Origin: Deltaproteobacteria bacterium
Lineage (GTDB): Bacteria > Myxococcota_A > UBA9160 > SMWR01
Assembly: GCA_019313605.1 (NCBI GenBank)
Contig: JAFDAW010000068.1
Coordinates: 1-11,257 of the forward strand
Length of the DNA stretch: 11,257 nucleotides
Reading direction: 5' to 3'
Each line of letters begins with the position of its first letter. The stretch's first letter is position 1. The notes beneath the pieces are model-generated. The model made no database searches. It had not been told where the DNA came from and worked only from the letters and a program-made list of their open reading frames with translations. The position numbers and the translations under genes were made by a program. This document shows, in pieces, positions 5,048-11,257 of the stretch.

Positions 5048-7933
5048 ATGCTGACACCTGAAAGCCGCATGCTGGCGAAGGGCACCTGGTGTCACAGATG
5101 CGCGCACTTGATTGCGGCGCTGTTACTCGCCCTTCCCGCCTCGGCCGAGGATCCCGTCGATCCCGCTGTGGATGGCGAAGAGATCTCGATCACTGGTGAG
5201 ACCCTCGAGGATGTTCCGGCTTCGGGCACGCCGTTTCGCGCCAGTGAGCTGCACGAGATGCGAATCGAAGATTTCGCCGATCTCGCTGATTACGCACCGA
5301 ACCTCGCGATCAACACCTCCTTCGCGGCGACGAACCCCACCGTCTACATCCGCGGACTCGGTCTCAATGACGACAACGCGAGCGCGGAGGGAGCCGTCGC
5401 CATCTACCAGGACGGTGTCAACATCAACTCGCCGGCGATCCATCTCAGCAGCCAGCTCTTCGACCTCGAGGCGATCGACGTGCTGCGCGGACCTCAAGGC
5501 AGCGTCAACGCCCACAACGCCAGCGCGGGCGCGATCCTGTTCCGCTCGGCGAAGCCGGACGGTGAGTTCGGCGTCTCGACGAATCTGACCTACGGCAACT
5601 ACGACGCCAAAGAGGTCGAGGCCGCGATCAACATCCCGCTGATCAAAGACATGCTCTCGATGCGCGTGTCGGGCCGCGCCCAGTGGCGGGATGGCTACAC
5701 GAAGAACCAGTGCGCGGGCTTTGATCCGTCGAGACACGGCTTTCCGGATGCCAACCAGGACCCGACCACGGAACTCTATGAATCACTGATACCCGTAGGG
5801 ACTTATGAGAATGGGGTACTTCGGCCCGTCCGGACAGAGGGGGAGAACGGTCGACCCATCTTTGAAGATCCGATCACGTACGTTTTCCTGGATTACGACG
5901 CCGCCATAGAGGCGATGGAAATCGCGGGAACCATCAAGCCGGGCACTAGAAACAACCCGAGGGTCCTCGGCGAGGACATCTTCGATATCGACGGCAATCT
6001 CGTCGCGCCGCAGGGTACGCGGGTCGCGGGCATGGATACCACTTTCAGAGTCTCTGAGACCGCTGTCGACAGCATCTGCTACATGAAATCTCCGGGGATA
6101 CTGTCCACCCTCCGTTCAGAAAACCCACTACCAGGTGATGATCCCCGCGGTATTAGAAATTTACAAGAGGAAGGGTTCTGGACTCCCGACCCGCTCCAAC
6201 CGGGCAGTTCAACCTTCGCCGGTCTCAATCGCTGGACGAACAACGTCGAGAACTGGGCGGCGCGGATGGTGCTGCTCTTCGAACCACTCGACAACATGGA
6301 GTGGATGTTCAACGCCCACGGCAGCCAGAACCGCGGCGACTCTGCCCATCTGCAGATGCTCGGTGCCATGACCAATTTCTCAGGCGGCTTCGACGAAGTG
6401 CGGCAGTATGGCTTTTCCGAGAACTCCGCCGCCCAGCAAGCACGCAATAATCCTCCCGCTATCGGCGAGGGATGGCGCGACGTCAAAGGGCTCCGCGACA
6501 ACCCCTTCACCTCAGGCCAGGGTGGCGGAGATCCCTTCTCGGGATTCTACGATCAAGACGGCATCGAGTACATCGACGCCTGGGGGATCAACGGGCACGG
6601 CATCCTGGACCTCGGCGTGGTCGTCATCAGCCTGCTCTACGACTACGAATGGTACGATCGCGTCGTCGAGGACGAAGGCGACGCAACCCCCCTTAATCTC
6701 AATCCGGCCATCCGATCCGACAGCGCCTGGCAGACGACCACAGACCTGCGCATCGAGGGCGAAGGCGAGCGCTACCAGTGGACCGCGGGGTTCTTCTTCC
6801 TCTACGAGGAACTCACTGCGAACAATTTATCTCCCAACGCGCAGCTGTTCGAGATCAATCAGGGTTTCGACCAGAAGCTGACGAGCCTGGCCCCCTATCT
6901 GGCCGGTGAAGTCGATCTGGTCGAAGAAGGTGCAATCCCGGGCGTCTACGCGCTCACGCTCAGCGGGGGGGTCCGTTACAACCGCGAAAAGAAGGAATAC
7001 GCCGTCTCGGGTCGATGGACCGGCCCATTCACTCCGGCTGTGATCGTCGAGTTCGCCGAAGTAAGCGCGAAAGAAACCTGGCACGAGCCGACGGGCGACG
7101 TGAGGCTCAGCTACACGCCGTTTTCCAACGCATACGGCAGCCTGCTCTCCTATTTGAGCTACGGCCGCGGATTCAAGGGCGGGCACTTCAATTCGGGCCT
7201 GACGATCTGGGCCGGCGACCCCGTGCAGGTCCTCAACCCGGTCGAGCCCGAGTACAACGATGCGCTCGAATTCGGCATCCGAACACGCTGGTTCGACGAC
7301 CGGGTGATCCTCAACGCCGCGCTCTTCCGCTACTGGTACCAGGATCTGCAGGCATTCGACATTGTGAACGAGCCAGGAAAATTGCCGGACCGCGAGCTGC
7401 TCAACAGCGATGCCGACGTGCGGGGCGCCGAACTGGAGCTGCACCTCCGGCCACTGCCGGGCCTCTTGATCAGCGGCAACATGGGCTGGTTGGACAGCGA
7501 ATACGAGGACCTCAAGGTCACCAAGACCATTGCGGTACCGCGAAACCCCAACCCGCAGCCCGTTGAGTTCGACTACACCGGAAATCCCCTCGTGAACGCC
7601 CCAGAGTGGAACCTCGCAGTGTTCGCCGAATACGAGCTTCCGCTCTTCGGCTGGGGATTTCTGATTCCCCACTACGACGCCAACTACCGCTCGAAGGCCT
7701 ACTTCGATCCGCAGATGCGCGATCCGATCTCACAGGAAGGCTACTGGCTCCACAACGCGCGGATCGCCTATCGAACGCCCGATGAACGAATCGAGTTGGC
7801 GTTCTGGGTCCGCAACCTCTTCGAGGAGGAGTACAAGCTCGACACCTACGACCAGAGCCGCTCCGCCAGCTCGATCCTCGAACTCTGGGCGCCACCCCGA
7901 ACCTACGGGGTGACGCTGTCCCTCAATTGGTGA
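5048..7933 (+). CDS. TonB-dependent outer-membrane receptor
   Basis: The frame encodes 961 residues. The start may be ATG 5048 or, fitting the signal peptide better, ATG 5069 (Met8); neither has a strong Shine-Dalgarno. A signal peptide (hydrophobic LIAALLLALP, 21-30) ends at ASA before Glu34. EEISITGE (44-51) resembles a TonB box. The plug domain spans about 55-170 (VYIRGLGLND, VAIYQDGVNI, IDVLRGPQGSVNAHNASAGAI). The rest is a beta-barrel with SYGRGFKGGHFNSGL at 703-717, NLFEEEYKLDTYDQSR near the end, and a terminal Trp after alternating strand residues (GVTLSLNW), the usual Bam recognition pattern. Such receptors import siderophores, vitamins, sugars or hydrophobic compounds using TonB-ExbBD energy; the ligand here is unknown and no TonB genes are nearby. 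A long inserted loop (about 215-395) carries the only two mature cysteines, Cys222 and Cys344. A G7 run lies at 6965-6971. Confidence 0.93.
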   Translation: MLTPESRMLAKGTWCHRCAHLIAALLLALPASAEDPVDPAVDGEEISITGETLEDVPASGTPFRASELHEMRIEDFADLADYAPNLAINTSFAATNPTVYIRGLGLNDDNASAEGAVAIYQDGVNINSPAIHLSSQLFDLEAIDVLRGPQGSVNAHNASAGAILFRSAKPDGEFGVSTNLTYGNYDAKEVEAAINIPLIKDMLSMRVSGRAQWRDGYTKNQCAGFDPSRHGFPDANQDPTTELYESLIPVGTYENGVLRPVRTEGENGRPIFEDPITYVFLDYDAAIEAMEIAGTIKPGTRNNPRVLGEDIFDIDGNLVAPQGTRVAGMDTTFRVSETAVDSICYMKSPGILSTLRSENPLPGDDPRGIRNLQEEGFWTPDPLQPGSSTFAGLNRWTNNVENWAARMVLLFEPLDNMEWMFNAHGSQNRGDSAHLQMLGAMTNFSGGFDEVRQYGFSENSAAQQARNNPPAIGEGWRDVKGLRDNPFTSGQGGGDPFSGFYDQDGIEYIDAWGINGHGILDLGVVVISLLYDYEWYDRVVEDEGDATPLNLNPAIRSDSAWQTTTDLRIEGEGERYQWTAGFFFLYEELTANNLSPNAQLFEINQGFDQKLTSLAPYLAGEVDLVEEGAIPGVYALTLSGGVRYNREKKEYAVSGRWTGPFTPAVIVEFAEVSAKETWHEPTGDVRLSYTPFSNAYGSLLSYLSYGRGFKGGHFNSGLTIWAGDPVQVLNPVEPEYNDALEFGIRTRWFDDRVILNAALFRYWYQDLQAFDIVNEPGKLPDRELLNSDADVRGAELELHLRPLPGLLISGNMGWLDSEYEDLKVTKTIAVPRNPNPQPVEFDYTGNPLVNAPEWNLAVFAEYELPLFGWGFLIPHYDANYRSKAYFDPQMRDPISQEGYWLHNARIAYRTPDERIELAFWVRNLFEEEYKLDTYDQSRSASSILELWAPPRTYGVTLSLNW

Positions 7934-7986
7934 ACGGACGCGGCACGCATCGATTCAGGCCCGTTGCGGTGCCCGCGCGCTAACCG

Positions 7987-8015
7987 GGTCTCAGCGATTC
8001 GCGCTGGTGTAGACC
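7987..8015 (+). promoter_or_regulatory. Interrupted hairpin in the receptor-kinase gap
   Basis: GGTCT-CAGCG (7987-7996), a 5-nt loop, CGCTG (8002-8006), a 4-nt bulge and AGACC (8011-8015) can form a 10-bp interrupted stem. It lies in the 116-bp gap between the receptor stop and the kinase start. No T-run follows, so it is not a classical terminator. It could be a leader or mRNA-processing structure, or attenuate read-through into the kinase gene. Confidence 0.25.
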
Positions 8016-8049
8016 TGAGCAAGCAAATAGACTATCAGTGCGGTGTCGC

Positions 8050-9612
8050 ATGGCCGAGACAAACGACACCTATCGGGAGCTCTTCGAAAACTCCCCTGAC
8101 GCGATCCTCATCATCGAGGAGGAGCGCTTCGTCGACTGCAACCCTGCCGCGGCGCGGATGATGGGTTTCCCGAGCAAGCAAGCGCTGCTCGAGCGCTACT
8201 CGGGCGGCCAGAAAGAGGGGACGCTGCGCGCCCACCCCAGTGAGTTCTCGCCACCCATTCAGCCCGATGGCCGCGACTCCTTCGAAAAGGCGGAGGCGAT
8301 GATGCAGATCGTCATCGAGCAGGGGAGCCACTGCTTCGAGTGGGATCACCTTCGCGCGGACGGCGAGGTCTTCTCCGTCGAGGTGATGCTCACTGCCGTC
8401 GATCGTGGCCCCAAGCATGTGATCCATGTGGTGTGGCGCGATATTGCCGAGCGAAAGAAACTCGAACAGAAACTGCGTCAATCCCAGCGGCTCGAATCGG
8501 TGGGCCGGCTGGCCGGCGGGATCGCTCACGACTTCAACAACCTTCTGCTGGTCATCCTCAGCCACGCTGAGACCCTTCGCGAGGAACTCGCGGCGGCGGG
8601 CCAACACGAGAAGACTGAGGCGGCGGCCGAGATCTGCAAGGCGGGCGAACGAGCCGCAGCGCTGACACGCCAACTGCTCACCTTCAGTCGGGGGCAGCCC
8701 GTCAAGCGGAGGCCGACAGATCTCGTGGAGGTGATGAAGGGCCTGCGTACGCTGCTCGAACGCCTGATCGGTGAGGACATCATCATCGAGGCTCAGCTTC
8801 CACTCGGGCCCGTCACTGTTGTAGTGGACACCTCCCAGATCGAGCAGCTAATCGTCAACCTCGCAACCAACGGGCGCGACGCCATGCCCGAAGGCGGCCG
8901 CCTCGAGGTCGCGCTCCTGGAACACCGGCACGAGCGGTCGAACTCGATGCCGCGGCTGCCCACAGGCGACTATGCGGTCATCCGCGTGAGTGACACCGGG
9001 GAAGGAATGGAGCAGGAGCAGATCGACCGCGCTTTCGACCCCTTCTATACCACGAAGGAACCTGGCGCGGGCTCGGGATTGGGCCTGGCCACCGTTCACT
9101 CGATCGCCGAACAGTGTGGCGGTGGCACCTACATCGAGAGCACCGTTGACAAGGGCACGTCGGTCTCGGTGCTGATTCCCCTGAGTGACGCTCGTCCAGT
9201 GTCCGAACCACAGAGATCGCCTACGTCGGAGACCCTCGATGGAGACGAGACGATCCTGCTCGTCGAGGACGAGGACGGGATCCGCAAGCTGATGCGAACC
9301 TTGTTACAGCAGCGGGGCTATCGCGTGATCAACGCGAGCGACGGCGTGGACGCCCTCGACATCGCCAGAAAGTACGAGTCACTCATCGATCTCGTCATCA
9401 CCGATGTTGTTATGCCGCGACTCTCCGGGCCGGAACTCGTGAAGCGGCTTCAGAAAGAGCGTCCCGGATTCAAAGTCATCTTCATGTCTGGCTACGCGCA
9501 AAACGGGACGCTCGACATGACGTCGGCCTGCGAAGACGCGGAAGTCCTCGAGAAGCCCTTCTCCCACCGGGTCTTGCTATCGCTCGTGCGCAAACTCCTC
9601 GACGGCGCGTGA
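8050..9612 (+). CDS. Cytoplasmic hybrid sensor histidine kinase (PAS-HisKA-HATPase-REC)
   Basis: From ATG 8050 the product is 520 residues; an in-frame GTG at 8038 would add four residues, and neither start has a clear Shine-Dalgarno. A PAS domain covers about 8-135 (YRELFENSPDAILII; a second half with SPPIQPDGRDSFEKAEAMM). HisKA carries the phospho-acceptor His160 in LAGGIAHDFNNLL. The ATPase domain shows the N-box (Asn270, Asn274), DTGEGM at 315-320, FDPFYTTKE and GSGLGLATVHSI at 341-352. A C-terminal receiver has the acidic pocket VEDED (405-409), phospho-acceptor Asp452 in ITDVVMP, Ser480 and Lys502 in EKPF. All key residues are present, so an intramolecular phosphorelay is expected. The H-box and order resemble CckA, but there is no membrane segment, so the signal is probably intracellular. 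No separate response regulator is adjacent. It lies 117 bp after the receptor gene. Confidence 0.93.
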   Translation: MAETNDTYRELFENSPDAILIIEEERFVDCNPAAARMMGFPSKQALLERYSGGQKEGTLRAHPSEFSPPIQPDGRDSFEKAEAMMQIVIEQGSHCFEWDHLRADGEVFSVEVMLTAVDRGPKHVIHVVWRDIAERKKLEQKLRQSQRLESVGRLAGGIAHDFNNLLLVILSHAETLREELAAAGQHEKTEAAAEICKAGERAAALTRQLLTFSRGQPVKRRPTDLVEVMKGLRTLLERLIGEDIIIEAQLPLGPVTVVVDTSQIEQLIVNLATNGRDAMPEGGRLEVALLEHRHERSNSMPRLPTGDYAVIRVSDTGEGMEQEQIDRAFDPFYTTKEPGAGSGLGLATVHSIAEQCGGGTYIESTVDKGTSVSVLIPLSDARPVSEPQRSPTSETLDGDETILLVEDEDGIRKLMRTLLQQRGYRVINASDGVDALDIARKYESLIDLVITDVVMPRLSGPELVKRLQKERPGFKVIFMSGYAQNGTLDMTSACEDAEVLEKPFSHRVLLSLVRKLLDGA

Positions 9613-9676
9613 AGGGACGCGGCCAGGCAAACCAACTCGGAATCCACGACCTCGAGCGTTCGAAACGCCTACCCGA

Positions 9677-9697
9677 CCGTTTCCCAAGACAAAACGG
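9677..9697. terminator. Weak hairpin between convergent genes, possible terminator
   Basis: CCGTTT (9677-9682) and AAACGG (9692-9697) form a 6-bp stem with a 9-nt loop in the 100-bp gap between the converging kinase and transporter genes. A smaller dyad (GCGTT-3 nt-AACGC, 9656-9668) lies beside it. The position suits a bidirectional terminator, but neither strand shows a T-run, so the call is weak. Confidence 0.2.
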
Positions 9698-9712
9698 AAG
9701 TCCTGCGCCGCC

Positions 9713-11089
9713 TCAATCCAGACCCGTCGCGATACCAATGACGATCGCAATCAAGCCGAGTGCCGCGAGCAATCCCCAGAGCGGTAGCGCGAAACGGAGC
9801 CAGCGGTCGTAGCGCACGCCTGCCGCGGCCAGGACCGCCATCAGCGCACCGTTGGTCGGCGTGAGCAAATCGCACAGCCCGGCGCCGTACTGATAGGCGA
9901 GCACCGTGATCTGCCGTTCGAGACCGATCAGATCCGACAGCGGCGTCAGGATCGGAATCGTGAGCACCGCCTGACCGCTGACGCTGGGCACGATCACGTG
10001 TATGAGCGTCTGGACTCCCATCATCGCGATGGCCGCGAGAGTGAGCGGCAACTCGGCCGTCGGGATGAATAAGCCGTGGACCAATGTGTCGATGATCTGA
10101 CCGTCCTCCAGCACGACGTAGATGGAACGCGCGAAACCAATCAGCATCGCGGCATAGGTCATCTCGCGAAATCCATCGACGAAGGCTTCGGCTGTGCGCT
10201 GCACGCCGAGCCGGCCCAGTAGACCGGAAGCGATGCCCATGGCCAGGAAAACGGCCGACATCTCGTTGAACCCCCAGTCGAGTCGGAGCAGACCGAACGT
10301 GAAGGTGCCGAAAGCCAGCACCACCAAGAGCATCACGAGCGCGGTTCGGCCGCCGCGCCCGGAAGCGCCGGTCGGCCCCCCCGGAGCTGCCTCTTCCGCA
10401 GAGAGAGGTGCGTACACACGCTGCGCGTAGCGCATGGTGCCCGCAATCCAGATGCCGAGCGCGAGCAGCAAGAAGACGACACGAAACAGCCCGCCCGACA
10501 GAACCGGCAGCTCCGCGAGCTGCTGCGCGATGACGACCTGGAACGGATTGATCGGGCTGAACGCGGAGCCGACCGCAGCTGGCCCCAGGCTCATTGCGAC
10601 CGCTGTCGTTGCGTCGAAGCCCACGCGCCGCGACAAGATGATCAGCACCGGTATCAGCGCGATGATTTCCTCCTGCGTATTCAGCATCACGCCACCCGCG
10701 GCGAAGAACACCGAAACGACGGGGATGACCAGGATTCCGCGGCCGTGCAGCACGCGAGCCAGCGCGTCCACCACCGCGCGCAGCGCTCCCGTCCGGTCGA
10801 CGACGACGAACGCACCGCCCGTGAGGAACACGAGGAAGATGATGTCGGCGCCGAGGATCAGGCCGCGCGGGATTGCTAGCAGCGCATCGAACAGGCCGAC
10901 CGGATCGGGGTCTACCGCGGCATACGTGCCGGGCACGACCACCATGCGGCCCGTGACCGCATCTTCTTGCCGCTCGTATTGTCCGGCGGGCACCACCCAG
11001 CTCGCGGCCGCGCCGAGCAGAATGCACGCCGTGAGCAGCGTCAGCGGATCCGGGAGTCGAGCACGCGCCAACGCAGAGAGCATCTTCAT
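9713..11089 (-). CDS. YfcC-family integral membrane transporter (DcuC superfamily)
   Basis: The product is 458 residues and almost entirely hydrophobic, with about ten to twelve predicted membrane segments. Family hallmarks are visible: the N-terminal PDPLTLLTACILLGAAASWVVPAGQYER (13-40), VMLNTQEEIIALIPVLI, GSAFSPINPFQVVIAQQ (174-190), and the C-terminal blocks SVSGQAVLTIPILTPLSDLIGL and LCDLLTPTNGALMAVLAAAGV (405-425). These match YfcC proteins (Pfam DcuC/C4-dicarboxylate carrier group), often annotated as basic amino acid or dicarboxylate transporters without direct proof; the substrate cannot be assigned here. A conserved Asn/Gln pair (NTQEE) and the two re-entrant-like NP/TP blocks are intact. 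The start is ATG at 11089 (M-K-M) with GGAG 5 nt upstream. The gene converges on the kinase and stands alone in this window. Confidence 0.88.
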   Translation of the reverse strand: MKMLSALARARLPDPLTLLTACILLGAAASWVVPAGQYERQEDAVTGRMVVVPGTYAAVDPDPVGLFDALLAIPRGLILGADIIFLVFLTGGAFVVVDRTGALRAVVDALARVLHGRGILVIPVVSVFFAAGGVMLNTQEEIIALIPVLIILSRRVGFDATTAVAMSLGPAAVGSAFSPINPFQVVIAQQLAELPVLSGGLFRVVFLLLALGIWIAGTMRYAQRVYAPLSAEEAAPGGPTGASGRGGRTALVMLLVVLAFGTFTFGLLRLDWGFNEMSAVFLAMGIASGLLGRLGVQRTAEAFVDGFREMTYAAMLIGFARSIYVVLEDGQIIDTLVHGLFIPTAELPLTLAAIAMMGVQTLIHVIVPSVSGQAVLTIPILTPLSDLIGLERQITVLAYQYGAGLCDLLTPTNGALMAVLAAAGVRYDRWLRFALPLWGLLAALGLIAIVIGIATGLD

Positions 11090-11094
11090 CGCGT

Positions 11095-11098
11095 CTCC
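11095..11098 (-). promoter_or_regulatory. Ribosome binding site for the YfcC-family gene
   Basis: GGAG on the minus strand is 5 nt from the ATG at 11089-11087 and 11 nt from the second Met codon (11083-11081), which favours the first as start. Confidence 0.6.
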
Positions 11099-11257
11099 GA
11101 TCGAGAAAATTTCAAGACCCTTCTCGCGGCCCGAAGCTTAGCCGCTCTAACGAATCCCGAGCGGCGCTCCGATCCCACCCCGCCGGCCAGAGAATGCAAT
11201 GGTTTTATCACGCACCCGCAGTGCGTTCGCCAGGGGCCGGGACGCAAGAGCTGAAAC
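11099..11257 (-). promoter_or_regulatory. Upstream region of the YfcC-family gene with three small dyads
   Basis: No gene is visible in this stretch. Reading away from the transporter start, it contains GCGGC-10 nt-GCCGC (11126-11145), the perfect dyad GAGCG-G-CGCTC (11159-11169) and CGCAC-5 nt-GTGCG (11211-11225). No convincing -35/-10 pair was found on the minus strand; an AT-rich patch reading TGATAAAACC lies at 11201-11210. The dyads are candidates for an operator or leader hairpin, but each is short enough to arise by chance in GC-rich DNA. Confidence 0.25.

Noticed and set aside
4683..5069. Fur box or other iron-regulator site before the TonB-dependent receptor
   Set aside because: No stretch resembling the GATAATGATAATCATTATC consensus was found, so iron regulation is not supported.
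9669..11027. Second long minus-strand frame over the YfcC gene
   Set aside because: It is an Arg/Gly/Ala-rich frame shadow of the transporter, which has clear membrane segments and family motifs in the other frame.

Overview
The window looks like chromosomal DNA of a GC-rich, diderm (Gram-negative) bacterium. Sample lines counted by hand run about 60-68% G+C inside most genes. The outer-membrane TonB-dependent receptor requires an outer membrane. The CckA-like soluble hybrid kinase and the long-loop receptor style would suit a deltaproteobacterial or related lineage, but that placement is a weak inference. No rRNA, tRNA, CRISPR array, transposase or integrase was seen.

Layout. Positions 1-3547 (+) hold a tightly overlapped operon: the C-terminal end of a MoxR AAA+ ATPase, a membrane-anchored DUF58 protein, and a TgpA-type membrane transglutaminase-like protein. 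This is a well-known cell-envelope cassette of unsettled function. Directly behind it (3591-4682, +) is a membrane-anchored SGNH/GDSL hydrolase. The 43-bp gap carries no stop in the SGNH frame, and a C7 run at the end of tgpA could join the two frames if slippage removed one base. Next comes a lower-GC spacer (4683-5047) without a convincing gene. It contains two overlapping dyads and a minus-strand stretch that vaguely resembles the start of another SGNH protein. A 961-codon TonB-dependent receptor follows (5048-7933, +), with a very large predicted loop bearing the only two cysteines of the mature protein. A cytoplasmic PAS-HisKA-HATPase-REC hybrid histidine kinase (8050-9612, +) comes after it. 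A convergent YfcC-family transporter (9713-11089, -) closes the window, and its promoter region runs to the right edge.

How the parts may work together. MoxR, DUF58 and TgpA are very probably co-expressed, since the genes overlap and start sites are coupled. The SGNH enzyme may act on the same periplasmic substrate. The receptor and the hybrid kinase are adjacent and co-directional, but only proximity suggests a regulatory link. The YfcC transporter looks like an independent unit. I see no clearly new multi-gene system. The best leads are the TgpA/SGNH junction, the receptor's cysteine-bracketed loop, and the low-GC spacer.
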